Shown here one piece after another: positions 6,755 through 15,044 of a stretch of DNA of 16,296 nt (its first letter is position 1; each line of letters starts with the position of its first letter). The DNA comes from Deltaproteobacteria bacterium UBA5754. Lineage in GTDB: Bacteria > Desulfobacterota > Dissulfuribacteria > Dissulfuribacterales > UBA5754. Below the pieces are notes generated by a model. The model searched no databases. It saw nothing but the letters and a program-made list of their open reading frames with translations, and was not told the origin of the DNA. The stretch is taken from contig DIFG01000093.1 of assembly GCA_002419025.1 (NCBI GenBank), forward strand, positions 1 through 16,296. Reading direction: 5' to 3'. A program made the translations under genes and the position numbers.

Positions 6755-7562
6755 GTGCCCCTACCGAGACGATGTCAACACCTGCCTCGCCGTAGGCCCT
6801 GACGTTCGTAAGGTTGATTCCGCCTGAGGCCTCAAGGACGATGTCCTTTTTGAGAGAGCGTGCAAAGGTTGCCGCCTCCCTTACCTCGTCGGGTGTCATG
6901 TTGTCGAGAAGTACAGCGTTGGCTCCGGCCTTTACCGCCTCTTCAAGGGACTCGGTGGAGCTGACTTCGACCTCTATGAGGAGGGTATGGGGTGTCCCCT
7001 TCCGTGCCCTTGTCACGGCAGACTGGACGGATCCGCAGGCGGCGATGTGATTGTCCTTGATGAGGACACCGTCCGAGAGTCCGAATCTGTGGTTTTTCCC
7101 CCCGCCCGCAAGGACTGCGAATTTTTCGAGTATCCGGAGTCCGGGCGTCGTCTTTCGGGTGTCTGTCACGGCGCAGGAAAGCCCGGCCAGTTGTGTTGCG
7201 AAAGCCCGGGTAAGGCTCGCGACACCTGAGAGCCTCTGAAGGAAATTGAGGGCCACCCGCTCTGCCTGGAGGATGGCGGAAAGTCTCCCCTTCACCCCCA
7301 TGACGACCTCGTGAGGCCTGCGGGTCTCACCTTCCTCACAGACATCGAAGAACCTGGCCTCCGGATCCAGGTGGAGAAATGCCTCCCGGGCCGCAAAGAC
7401 CCCAGCGATTACTGTGTCTTCCTTGCTGACGATGACGGCGGAACCCGCCATGTCTTTCGGGATGGTGAGGGTGGTCGTGATGTCGCCGTGCTCGAGATCC
7501 TCCCTAAGGGCGGCGCTGACAATCGGGCCGTAGAGGAAGCGTGGGGGGATGGGGAGGCTCAT
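6699..7562 (-). CDS. nadC: Nicotinate-nucleotide pyrophosphorylase (quinolinate phosphoribosyltransferase)
   Basis: This 287-residue enzyme converts quinolinate and PRPP to nicotinate mononucleotide, CO2 and pyrophosphate in de novo NAD synthesis. Family motifs are all present: ERVALNFLQRLSG (101-113), TRKTTPGLR (135-143), KNHR (156-159), DGVLIKDNH (164-172), IEVEV (196-200), LEASGGI (243-249) and VGALTHSA (267-274). Its length is normal. The frame is open further upstream, but the ATG at 7562 gives the correct family N-terminus and overlaps the valS stop as ATGA, indicating translational coupling to valS. The 3' end runs 56 bp into the end of the convergent P-type ATPase gene. No nadA or nadB is in the window. 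Confidence 0.95.
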   Translation of the reverse strand: MSLPIPPRFLYGPIVSAALREDLEHGDITTTLTIPKDMAGSAVIVSKEDTVIAGVFAAREAFLHLDPEARFFDVCEEGETRRPHEVVMGVKGRLSAILQAERVALNFLQRLSGVASLTRAFATQLAGLSCAVTDTRKTTPGLRILEKFAVLAGGGKNHRFGLSDGVLIKDNHIAACGSVQSAVTRARKGTPHTLLIEVEVSSTESLEEAVKAGANAVLLDNMTPDEVREAATFARSLKKDIVLEASGGINLTNVRAYGEAGVDIVSVGALTHSARARDLSLRVLPSK

Positions 7563-10243
7563 GTGCGGGAGAGGGAGGTGAGGAGATCCAGGTGAGAGGT
7601 GATCTTGGAGAGACGTTCCCGGGCGGTTTGGAGCCGTTTCCGCTCCTTGTCCACCACCTCGGACGGTGCTTTGGAGATGAAGTTTGCGTTCTCGAGCTTG
7701 GCGCATGTCTTCGCGACCTCGGCCTCGAGTTTTTTCTTTTCCCTGTCGAGTTTTTCCAGTTCGCTCTCTATGTCCACGAGCCCGGCGAGCGGGACGAAGA
7801 GTTCCAGGTCCTCAAGTATCACCGCTGCCGAGCCCGTTGGACGTTCGGCGTCTCCTTTTGCGATCGTCACGTTTCCGACCCGTGCGAGGGCGGAGAGGGC
7901 GCTTCGGTGGTCTTCGATGAGGCGGCGGGCGTCCTCGGAGTGGGGGAGGGCGACAAGGGGTATGGAGGCGCCGGGATGGATATTGAGTTCGGATCGGAGG
8001 TTTCGAAGACGGGTAAGTATCTCGATGAGACGGCTGATCTCGGACTCTGTCTCCGGATCTTCCCATTCGGCCGAGGGTTTGGGATAGGCGGCTTCGGCGA
8101 GAAAACCCTCAGTGCCCGGCAGATGATGCCACAGCTCTTCGGTCACGAAGGGCATGATGGGATGGAGAAGCCGCACTGATGACTCGAGTACCGCGGCAGC
8201 CACGGATCGTGCACATTCCCGTCTCTTGGGGTCGGAACCGGAGAGGGCGGGTTTTGCCAGCTCCAGATACCAGTCGCAGTACTCGTGCCAGAAAAATTGA
8301 TAGATCTCCCGGGAGGCCGCGTCGAATTCAAAGGCGTCGAGGGCGCCTCTGACCGTGCGGATCGTGCGGTGAAGACGGGAGAGGATCCAGCGTTCGGCTG
8401 CAAACCCAGGCTGATTTTTGATGAGCGAGGCATCAGGTTGGGCAGGTGGATTCTCTCCGAGGTTCATAAGGACGAACCGTGAGGCGTTCCAGACCTTGTT
8501 CACGAAGTGGCGGTAGCCTTCGATCCTGTCGTCCGCGAGCTTGATGTCCCGGCCCTGGGCCGCGAGGACCGCGAGGGTGAACCGGACCGCATCGGTCCCG
8601 TAGCGTTCCATGACCTCGAGGGGGTCGATGACATTGCCTTTGGACTTGCTCATCTTCTGGCCCTGGGCGTCCCGGACGAGGGCGTGGAGATAGACGTGTC
8701 GAAATGGGACCTGCCCCATGAAGTGGATGCCCATCATCATCATTCTGGCCACCCAGAAAAAAAGGATGTCGAAGCTCGTGACAAGGACCGAGGTCGGATA
8801 GAATTTTTCGAGCTCTGGCGTGGAGTCGGGCCATCCGAGGGTGGAAAAGGGCCAGAGGGCCGAGCTGAACCAGGTGTCGAGGACGTCTTCTTCCTGGGCG
8901 AGTTCCGTGGAGCCGCAAGCAGGGCAGACGAATGGGGTCTCCCTGGCGACTACGATCTCGCCGCACGACGCACAGGTCCAGGCCGGTATCTGGTGGCCCC
9001 ACCAGATCTGCCGGGAGATGCACCAGTCGCGGATGTTCGTCATCCAATCCTCGAAGGTCCGAACCCAGGTCGAAGGGATGAGATCCGTGTCCCCTCGTTT
9101 TACGGCATCAAGGGCGGGAGCGGCAAGCTCGCCTGTACGGACGAACCACTGGCGGGAAAGGCGGGGTTCGACGATGGTCCGGCAGCGGTAGCATGTCCCT
9201 ACCGCGTGTGAGTGGGGTTCATCTCCCACGAGAAGGCCGAGTTCACCCAGGGCCTCGAGGACCTGTTTTCTGGCCTCCATGCGGTCGAGTCCGGCGAATC
9301 TTCCCGCTTCGGCGGTGGTGCAGGCGTCCTCATCAAAGATGTTGATCGCGGATAGACCGTGTCTGCGGGCGATCTCGAAGTCGTTGAAGTCGTGGGCGGG
9401 CGTCACCTTGACAGCGCCCGTCCCGAACTCCCGGTCCACGGCCTCATCTGCGATTACGGGGATCCGCCTGTCTGTGAGGGGGAGGAGGATTTCGGCGCCT
9501 ATGAGGTGGCGGTACCTTTCATCTTCCGGATGGACGGCCACCGCCGTGTCCCCGAGCATGGTCTCGGGCCGCGTCGTTGCCACCACGATCGAGTTCTCCA
9601 GGCCCGCGACCGGATAGCGGATGCGCCAGATTCGGCCTTCCCTTGGATCATGCTCCACTTCGATGTCTGCGAGGGCTGTGTGACACCGGGGGCACCAGTT
9701 GATGATGTAGTCTCCCTTGTAGATGAGCCCCTCCTCGAAGAGACGGACGAACACCTCCCGAACCGCCAGGGAGAGCCCCTCGTCCATGGTGAATCGTTCG
9801 CGGGTCCAGTCGCACGAGCATCCAAGCCTCTTGAGCTGTTCGATGATCCGGCCTCCGCTCTTGGCCTTCCACTCCCAGACCCTCTCTATGAAGCGCCTGC
9901 GACCAAGGTCGTGGCGGCTGAGGCCTTCCTGTGCAAGCTGCCTTTCCACCACGTTCTGTGTGGCGATGCCTGCGTGGTCCGTCCCAGGCACCCAGAGGAC
10001 GGAGAATCCGTCCATCCGTTTGTAGCGGGCAAGGATGTCCTGGAGGGTGTTGTTAAGGGCATGGCCGATGTGTAGGACCCCGGTGACGTTGGGTGGCGGG
10101 ATGACCATGGAAAAAGCGGGTTTCCCGGATGTAAGATCGGCGGAAAAGAGGGCGCGCGCGTTCCATTTCTCGATCCATCGAGGTTCCACGTCATGGAATT
10201 CGTAAGCCTTGTCGATGGTTGTTCCTTGTCGTTTTTCGGCCAT
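7559..10243 (-). CDS. valS: Valyl-tRNA synthetase
   Basis: This 894-residue class I synthetase charges tRNA-Val with valine in the cytoplasm and is essential. HIGH is at 58-61 within PPPNVTGVLHIGHALN, and KMSKS is at 530-534. An editing (CP1) domain lies between (for example TTRPETMLGDTAVAVHP). A zinc-ribbon-like knuckle with Cys424, Cys427, Cys440 and Cys443 follows the WWGHQIPAW segment. An anticodon-binding helical domain and the C-terminal ValRS coiled coil (about 820-890, rich in E, K and L) complete the protein. The frame is open to 10462, but the ATG at 10243 has AGGAG 5-10 nt upstream and gives the standard N-terminus, while the extension is low-complexity and overlaps the promoter region. 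It heads a two-gene operon with nadC. Confidence 0.97.
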   Translation of the reverse strand: MAEKRQGTTIDKAYEFHDVEPRWIEKWNARALFSADLTSGKPAFSMVIPPPNVTGVLHIGHALNNTLQDILARYKRMDGFSVLWVPGTDHAGIATQNVVERQLAQEGLSRHDLGRRRFIERVWEWKAKSGGRIIEQLKRLGCSCDWTRERFTMDEGLSLAVREVFVRLFEEGLIYKGDYIINWCPRCHTALADIEVEHDPREGRIWRIRYPVAGLENSIVVATTRPETMLGDTAVAVHPEDERYRHLIGAEILLPLTDRRIPVIADEAVDREFGTGAVKVTPAHDFNDFEIARRHGLSAINIFDEDACTTAEAGRFAGLDRMEARKQVLEALGELGLLVGDEPHSHAVGTCYRCRTIVEPRLSRQWFVRTGELAAPALDAVKRGDTDLIPSTWVRTFEDWMTNIRDWCISRQIWWGHQIPAWTCASCGEIVVARETPFVCPACGSTELAQEEDVLDTWFSSALWPFSTLGWPDSTPELEKFYPTSVLVTSFDILFFWVARMMMMGIHFMGQVPFRHVYLHALVRDAQGQKMSKSKGNVIDPLEVMERYGTDAVRFTLAVLAAQGRDIKLADDRIEGYRHFVNKVWNASRFVLMNLGENPPAQPDASLIKNQPGFAAERWILSRLHRTIRTVRGALDAFEFDAASREIYQFFWHEYCDWYLELAKPALSGSDPKRRECARSVAAAVLESSVRLLHPIMPFVTEELWHHLPGTEGFLAEAAYPKPSAEWEDPETESEISRLIEILTRLRNLRSELNIHPGASIPLVALPHSEDARRLIEDHRSALSALARVGNVTIAKGDAERPTGSAAVILEDLELFVPLAGLVDIESELEKLDREKKKLEAEVAKTCAKLENANFISKAPSEVVDKERKRLQTARERLSKITSHLDLLTSLSRT

Positions 10244-10281
10244 GCATCTCTCCTGATCTCTTCCCCTTGCGGGGCCGAAAC

Positions 10282-10310
10282 ACCATATCGCCGGCGGACG
10301 GGATTGACAA
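10282..10310 (-). promoter_or_regulatory. Candidate sigma-70 promoter of valS-nadC
   Basis: On the minus strand TTGTCA (10305-10310) and TATGGT (10282-10287) are 17 bp apart. Transcription would start near 10275, about 30 nt before the valS ATG, which fits the AGGAG at 10249-10253. Confidence 0.5.
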
Positions 10311-10337
10311 CAGAGACCGTCCGGAAAGCAGGGATCC

Positions 10338-10504
10338 GTCAAAGTCAAAATTCTGAATCCATGGGCCGACGGCCGGGGTGTTTGTGGATGGAGGCGCCCA
10401 TGGACGGGGCTCGGACGGCAAATCCGCCACCATGGACGGGAGCTATTTGCCGCACGGAACAAATACCCCGGCCGTCGGCCTACAGAACCCTTGCTGACTT
10501 TGAC
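10338..10504. repeat. Long interrupted inverted repeat
   Basis: The arms 10364-10384 and 10460-10480 are complementary at 20 of 21 positions, starting GGCCGACGGCC. An outer pair, GTCAAAGTCA (10338-10347) and TGACTTTGAC (10495-10504), is perfect, and CGGCAAAT (10416-10423) pairs with ATTTGCCG (10445-10452) in the centre. The nested design could be a miniature element, a structured RNA, or paired binding sites for an enhancer-binding protein upstream of the sigma-54 promoter. Confidence 0.6.
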
Positions 10505-10545
10505 TGAGCCCTGGCCCGGAAAGCCGCCGCGGAAAGCTGGTAGAA

Positions 10546-10560
10546 TGGAATCGTTCTTGC
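10546..10560 (+). promoter_or_regulatory. Candidate sigma-54 (-24/-12) promoter
   Basis: TGGAATCGTTCTTGC has the TGG and TTGC elements at exactly the spacing of the sigma-54 consensus (TGGCACG-N4-TTGC). Transcription would start about 10572, some 20 nt before the ATG of a sigma-54 activator gene, suggesting autoregulation or control by another enhancer-binding protein. Confidence 0.55.
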
Positions 10561-10591
10561 GGGCGGTTTGTCAGTTTGTTATCAAGAGAGA

Positions 10592-12055
10592 ATGATGATG
10601 GCTATGGCTGAGCCTGTGTGGGAAACGGACCTGGATACGGGCAAAAGGATACTCGTCGTCGATGACGATGTCCTCATGCTCGGTATGCTTAAGCGGATCC
10701 TTTCGAAAAAATTTGCCTGTGAGGTGGTCACTGCGGAAACCCCCTTTGATGCGCTTCGCATCATGAAGGATGATCCGCCCTCTCTTATCGTCGCGGACGT
10801 GAGGATGCCGGGTCTCGATGGGATCGAACTCCTTCGTCGCGTAAAGGAGCAGGATCCGACGGTCTCGGTCATCCTCATGAGCGGTTTCGGGACCATCGAG
10901 ATTGCGGTCGAGGCCATGAGGGAGGGGGCCTATGACTTCCTCCCCAAGCCCTTCAACAACGACGAACTCGTCTATACGGCCAGACGGGCATTGGAGAGGA
11001 CCGACCTCCTGAGGGAGAATCGTGTTCTTCACGAGCGCCTTGACGGTGATCTTTCAGTTTCTCCTTTCGTCGGCAGGGCGAAGCCGCTGAAAGAGACACT
11101 CGACCTCATCCGCAGGATCGCAGACACGGACGTCACTGTTCTCATCCGTGGGGAGAGCGGGACGGGCAAGGAGATCGCCGCCCGCGCCATCCATGATCTG
11201 AGCAGCCGTTCGTCCCGCAAGATGATAGCGGTCAACTGCCCGGCACTTCCGGAAGATATCCTTGAAAGTGAGCTTTTCGGTTATGTGAAGGGTGCTTTCA
11301 CAGGGGCCACATCGGACAAAAAGGGGCTCTTTCTCGAGGCGGACGGTTCCACGATTCTCCTTGACGAAATCGGTGACATGCCTGTTTCACTCCAGACAAA
11401 ACTCCTTCGTGTCCTTCAAGAGAAGGAAATCCGCCCGCTCGGCTCCAATCAGAACATACCGGTCGACGTCCGGGTCCTCGCCTCGACGAATCAGGATCTG
11501 GAGACCAAGATATCCCAAGGGCTTTTCCGGGAGGATCTTTTTTATCGTCTAAACGTGGTGACGGTTCGAATGCCGTCCCTTGCCGAGATCCCGGAAGACA
11601 TCGAACCCCTTGCCCGTCATTTTCTTCGGGTCTATGGAAGGGAATACGGTCGTAAAGGGCTTTCCTTTGCCCCGGAGACCATTTCCTGTCTCATGCGCAG
11701 ACACTGGAAGGGGAATGTGAGGGAACTTCAGAACGTGATCAAGCGGGCGGTCCTCCTCGCCTCTGGCCATCTCATCACACCCGGCCACCTCTTTTTGTCG
11801 GAGCAAGGCAAGGGACAGGGGAAAGAAAATAGTTCCGTATGCTTCGGTGGACTGAAATACAATGAGGCAAAGGAAAAGGTGGTCGAGAGTTTTTCCCGGG
11901 CATATATCTCCCGTGCCCTCGAAAAGAGCCTTGGCAACGTCACTGTTGCCGCACAGCACAGCGGCCTTGAACGTCAGGCCCTTCAGCGGCTGATGAGACG
12001 GTATGGTATCCGTTCCGAGGATTTTCGTGGTCACCGGAATGAGGGAGCGGAATAG
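10592..12055 (+). CDS. NtrC-family sigma-54-dependent response regulator
   Basis: This 487-residue cytoplasmic regulator has three domains. The receiver (about 18-135) has acidic Asp24/25, phosphoacceptor Asp69 (VADVRMPG), Ser97 and Lys119. The AAA+ domain (about 157-390) has Walker A GESGTGKE (187-194), an intact GAFTGA sigma-54 contact loop (234-239), Walker B LLDEIGD (256-262) and GNVREL (374-379). A Fis-type helix-turn-helix lies near 450-475. It should activate sigma-54 promoters when phosphorylated. The ATG cluster at 10592/10595/10598 follows AAGAGAG; the TTG at 10568 would lie upstream of the predicted transcription start and was not used. No partner histidine kinase is encoded nearby. 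Target genes are unknown; the downstream genes and its own promoter are plausible. Confidence 0.92.
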   Translation: MMMAMAEPVWETDLDTGKRILVVDDDVLMLGMLKRILSKKFACEVVTAETPFDALRIMKDDPPSLIVADVRMPGLDGIELLRRVKEQDPTVSVILMSGFGTIEIAVEAMREGAYDFLPKPFNNDELVYTARRALERTDLLRENRVLHERLDGDLSVSPFVGRAKPLKETLDLIRRIADTDVTVLIRGESGTGKEIAARAIHDLSSRSSRKMIAVNCPALPEDILESELFGYVKGAFTGATSDKKGLFLEADGSTILLDEIGDMPVSLQTKLLRVLQEKEIRPLGSNQNIPVDVRVLASTNQDLETKISQGLFREDLFYRLNVVTVRMPSLAEIPEDIEPLARHFLRVYGREYGRKGLSFAPETISCLMRRHWKGNVRELQNVIKRAVLLASGHLITPGHLFLSEQGKGQGKENSSVCFGGLKYNEAKEKVVESFSRAYISRALEKSLGNVTVAAQHSGLERQALQRLMRRYGIRSEDFRGHRNEGAE

Positions 12056-12061
12056 ACAAAA

Positions 12062-12100
12062 GGGAGTCTCGAAAATGAGGAATTTCGTTCGAGGCTTCCC
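12062..12100 (+). other. Imperfect hairpin between the two regulator genes
   Basis: The arm starting GGGAGTCTCGAA (12062-12073) pairs imperfectly with TTCGAGGCTTCCC (12088-12100) around a 14-base loop. No T tract follows, so it is not a standard terminator. It could be an RNA-processing or stability element that sets different levels for the two regulators. Confidence 0.3.
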
Positions 12101-12111
12101 AAAAATTGCAT

Positions 12112-12118
12112 GGGGAGG
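12112..12118 (+). promoter_or_regulatory. Strong ribosome site fixing the receiver gene start
   Basis: GGGGAGG lies 5 nt before a GTG at 12124. An upstream in-frame TTG (12106) would place this site inside the coding region, so GTG is preferred. Confidence 0.65.
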
Positions 12119-12123
12119 TACGT

Positions 12124-12483
12124 GTGGCACGGATTCTTGTTCTCGACGATGTAATAGATGCGGGTATTCTCATTCGAAAGATCCTTCAGAGAAAGGGACA
12201 TGAGGTAGCCATCTTCAGCGATGAGGAAGAGGCCATTGCACATGCCCGCACCAACCCTGTGGATCTGGCCATCCTCGACATCAAGCTCAAAAAGATGACG
12301 GGAATTGAGGTTCTCGATGAGCTGAAAAAGAGCAATCCTGACATGAAGGCCGTCATGCTCACTGGCTATCCAACGGTCGAGACCGCCCGTCAGGCACTCT
12401 CCCTCGGCGCCTCGGATTATTGTGTCAAGCCAATAAGCAAGGACGAACTTGAGGAAAAGGTGAGCGAGGTCCTTGGAGGCTGA
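12124..12483 (+). CDS. Stand-alone receiver-domain response regulator
   Basis: This 119-residue protein is a complete CheY-like receiver with no output domain. Asp8 and Asp9 form the acidic pair, Asp52 (AILDIKL) is the phosphoacceptor, Thr80 and Lys102 complete the switch residues, and the phosphorylation loop is unusual in reading DIKLKKMTG. Such proteins act as phosphorelay intermediates, phosphate sinks or protein-interaction switches. It sits 68 bp after the sigma-54 regulator and 17 bp before the large ATP-grasp/phosphohistidine gene, so it is probably part of the same unit. Its phosphodonor is not in the window; direct phosphorylation from the downstream phosphohistidine protein is only a speculation. 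The GTG start is supported by a strong ribosome site. Confidence 0.9.
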   Translation: MARILVLDDVIDAGILIRKILQRKGHEVAIFSDEEEAIAHARTNPVDLAILDIKLKKMTGIEVLDELKKSNPDMKAVMLTGYPTVETARQALSLGASDYCVKPISKDELEEKVSEVLGG

Positions 12484-12500
12484 AGTCCCGAGCAGACGTC

Positions 12501-15044
12501 ATGTTCATACAGAACCTTTTCCGACATTGGACATACCGATTTTTTGCCCCAGGGGTCCTCATCCGGGAAAAATACGAGGCATTTAGAGGTGTCCTTGAGG
12601 CAGATTCGCGCGCGCACGAGCTCCTTGCTGACATAGAGGAGATCTACATCTCCCGAAGCCCCGTGGATATCTCCCGCGTCGAGAAGCTCTGCCGTGAGCT
12701 ATCGTTCGCGGTGGAATCCATGGTCGATGGTCTCATACGGATCTCGCCTCTCGAGAATCTGACGCTTCGGGAAATCTATCGCAAGATCAATTTTTATCTC
12801 GAACTCCGAATAGCTCCGCCTGAGCATCCATTCTTTCCCCCTTTTGTGGTGCTTCTTGATCGGCCCCTGGAAGGATCCGCTGCCTTGGTGGGAGGCAAGG
12901 CCACGAACATCGCCCGGGTATCGAACGAACTCGGTCTGCCTGTTCCCCGGGGGTTCGCCGTCACGACCCGCGCCTTTTACTATTTTCTCGAATTTAATGA
13001 CCTAAAAGAGCCCATAAAAAAGGCCCTGTCCGGCCTCGATCTTTCCTCTTCAGCCTCGCTTGAGGCAGTTTCCAATGAAATTCTCAGGCTTATACGGGGC
13101 GCTGTGGTTCCTCCAGCGGTGGAAGAGGAGATCCTTTCCGCCCACGATATCTTTTGGGGAGAGGACGTGGATGGTGAGAAACCATTTTCCCTTACGGTGA
13201 GAAGCAGCGCTGTCGGGGAGGACGGGGATCTCACTTTCGCAGGTCAGTTTACGAGTGTGATGGGGGTAGGAAGAGACGAACTCATTGATGCGTACAAGGA
13301 GGTGCTCGCGAGCAAATATTCTCCAAGGGCCATCGATTACCGTGTACGGAACGGCCTCCTTGACTCGGATACCCCCATGGCAGTTCTCGTCCAGGAAGTG
13401 ATCCCCGCTCAGGTGAGCGGGGTGCTCTACACACGGGATCTTGCCGTTCCCGAGGCGGATCTCTCTGTTATTTACGCGGTTACCGGCCTGGGCGAAACCT
13501 TGGTGAGCGGAGAGGTAACCCCTGAGGTGGTATCCGTCTCGTGTCGCGATGGATTCGAGATCCTTTCCCGCAAGTCTGGAGGGCGGGCGGGTGAGATCCG
13601 GGAAGGGACGCACATCCTTGACGAGGGCCATATCCGGATACTTGCCGGCTGGGGCGCGCAAATGGAGTCCTTTTTTGGCCGTCCCCAGGACGTCGAATGG
13701 TGTCTCGACTGTAAAGGCCGTCTTTATGTCCTGCAGGCCCGTCCCCTCGATGTAGAGGGCAGGGGAAGGGAACTTTTTGACAGGCAGACCGAAGACGGGG
13801 ATGAGGAGGGGGCGTTGCTTCTCGAAGGAGGGGAAACCGCATCAGCCGGAAGGGGGTGTGGGCCTGTTTTCATCCTTGATCGGGACTCAGAGATAGGAAT
13901 GGTGCCGGCGGGGGCCGTGCTTGTGGCGCGTTACGGACGGCCTCATTATACAACGGCGCTCGATCGAATCGCCGCGATCGTCACCGAGCAAGGGAGCAGG
14001 GCAGGCCATCTCGCCTCCGTCGCCCGGGAATACGCTACCCCCTTTCTCGCTGGGCTTGAAGGCGCGACCAAACGTCTTGTTCCGGGGATGGTCGTCACTG
14101 TCGATGCCACCAGGCGTCGAGTCACCGAGGGCTGTCTTATGGCCGCCTCTCCGTCTCCCCCGGCGAAGCGTGATAACGTCTTTGAAAAAAGTCCCTTTAG
14201 AAGGCTCTTGAAGGGGGTCTACGATATCGTCTCTCCCCTTAGGCTCGTGGACCCGGCTTCTCCCCGGTTTGTCGCCGAGGAATGCCGGAGCCTCCACGAC
14301 CTCATTAGATATGTGCACGAAAAGGCGGTTGGGACCATGTTCATGGTGGGAGGAGCAAAAGGGGGATCTTCAAAGGGGGCGAAAAAAATCGTTTCCGATC
14401 TGCCCATCCTCCTCTATCTCCTGGATGTGGGAGGCGCCCTCACCCCCGTTTCTAAGGATTCGGCCCAGGTCACGCCCGGTGATTTCGTTTCCTATCCCCT
14501 TCGTGCATTCTGGAAAGGACTCACGGATCCGGGCGTTCACTGGTCCGGGATGGCCCATTTCAATTGGTCCGATTTCGGTGATGCGGTTGCTGGAGGCGGA
14601 GTCGTGAGTCCCGATTCTCCAGGGCTTGCAAGCTACATGGTGGCATCTGACGACTATCTCAATGCTCACATCCGGTTCGGATATCACTTTTCCATCGTGG
14701 ACGCCCTGTGCGGAGAAAACGAGGGTCTCAACTACTGCAACTTCCGTTTTGTGGGAGGCGGCGGTCGGCCAGAAGGAAGGGGTCTACGCGCCCTTTTCCT
14801 TCAGGGGGTCCTGGAGGCGCTCGGCTTCCTCGTTTCGGTCAAGGGAGACTTGGTGGATGCCCGATTAAGGGAGATGGAACGTGACGAGCTCGCCCGCCGA
14901 CTTACTTCCCTCGGACGACTCCTCGGAGCGACACGTCTCATGGACATGCAACTTTCCAGCATAGACCAGATTCCGGGCCTTGTCTCGGATTTCCTTGCCG
15001 GCAGATCTCGATTCGATTTAGAGGCGCAAGGACGGGATGGATAA
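12501..15044 (+). CDS. PPDK-type ATP-grasp and phosphohistidine protein with novel C-terminus
   Basis: This 847-residue protein is related to pyruvate phosphate dikinase and PEP synthase but is not one. An N-terminal helical region (about 1-115) precedes a PPDK_N ATP-grasp domain (about 120-417) with GGKATNIA (131-138), VRSSAVGED (233-241), GQFTSVMG (248-255), QEVIPAQVSGVLYTRD (298-313), DVEW (397-400) and LQARP (411-415). A swivelling phosphohistidine domain follows, with candidate His503 in EQGSRAGHLASVAR. The PEP/pyruvate TIM barrel is absent. Residues about 555-847 form a region I do not recognise, with a glycine-rich GGAKGGSSKGAKK loop (617-629). ATP-dependent phosphorylation of His503 and transfer to an unknown acceptor is likely, as in rifampin phosphotransferase, which has a different domain order. 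It overlaps the next gene by 8 bp. The ribosome site of the ATG at 12501 is weak. Confidence 0.85.
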   Translation: MFIQNLFRHWTYRFFAPGVLIREKYEAFRGVLEADSRAHELLADIEEIYISRSPVDISRVEKLCRELSFAVESMVDGLIRISPLENLTLREIYRKINFYLELRIAPPEHPFFPPFVVLLDRPLEGSAALVGGKATNIARVSNELGLPVPRGFAVTTRAFYYFLEFNDLKEPIKKALSGLDLSSSASLEAVSNEILRLIRGAVVPPAVEEEILSAHDIFWGEDVDGEKPFSLTVRSSAVGEDGDLTFAGQFTSVMGVGRDELIDAYKEVLASKYSPRAIDYRVRNGLLDSDTPMAVLVQEVIPAQVSGVLYTRDLAVPEADLSVIYAVTGLGETLVSGEVTPEVVSVSCRDGFEILSRKSGGRAGEIREGTHILDEGHIRILAGWGAQMESFFGRPQDVEWCLDCKGRLYVLQARPLDVEGRGRELFDRQTEDGDEEGALLLEGGETASAGRGCGPVFILDRDSEIGMVPAGAVLVARYGRPHYTTALDRIAAIVTEQGSRAGHLASVAREYATPFLAGLEGATKRLVPGMVVTVDATRRRVTEGCLMAASPSPPAKRDNVFEKSPFRRLLKGVYDIVSPLRLVDPASPRFVAEECRSLHDLIRYVHEKAVGTMFMVGGAKGGSSKGAKKIVSDLPILLYLLDVGGALTPVSKDSAQVTPGDFVSYPLRAFWKGLTDPGVHWSGMAHFNWSDFGDAVAGGGVVSPDSPGLASYMVASDDYLNAHIRFGYHFSIVDALCGENEGLNYCNFRFVGGGGRPEGRGLRALFLQGVLEALGFLVSVKGDLVDARLREMERDELARRLTSLGRLLGATRLMDMQLSSIDQIPGLVSDFLAGRSRFDLEAQGRDG

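Larger units (their letters stand above)
10244..10591. other. Divergent regulatory region between valS and the sigma-54 regulator gene
   Basis: This 348-bp gap carries no gene. Moving right it holds the valS ribosome site and promoter, a long interrupted inverted repeat (10338-10504), and the sigma-54 promoter of the signalling cassette. The motif GGACGG or its complement recurs about five times between 10296 and 10440, twice inside the direct repeat CCATGGACGGG (10398-10408 and 10430-10440). No T-box or other known riboswitch signature was seen. Confidence 0.6.

Noticed and set aside
7563..7706. 48-residue N-terminal extension of NadC
   Set aside because: It lies within valS and is not NadC-like; the ATG at 7562 gives the normal N-terminus and an ATGA overlap.
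9359..10075. Plus-strand open frame of 238 codons inside valS
   Set aside because: Antisense shadow of a highly conserved synthetase gene.
10244..10462. 73-residue N-terminal extension of valyl-tRNA synthetase
   Set aside because: The extension crosses the promoter and inverted-repeat region and is unlike any ValRS; the ATG at 10243 has a strong ribosome site.
10244..10591. T-box leader upstream of valS
   Set aside because: The conserved T-box antiterminator sequence was not found on the minus strand, and the candidate promoter leaves only about 30 nt of leader.
12501..15044. Annotation as PEP synthase or pyruvate phosphate dikinase
   Set aside because: The ATP-grasp and phosphohistidine domains are present, but the PEP/pyruvate barrel and its motifs are absent.
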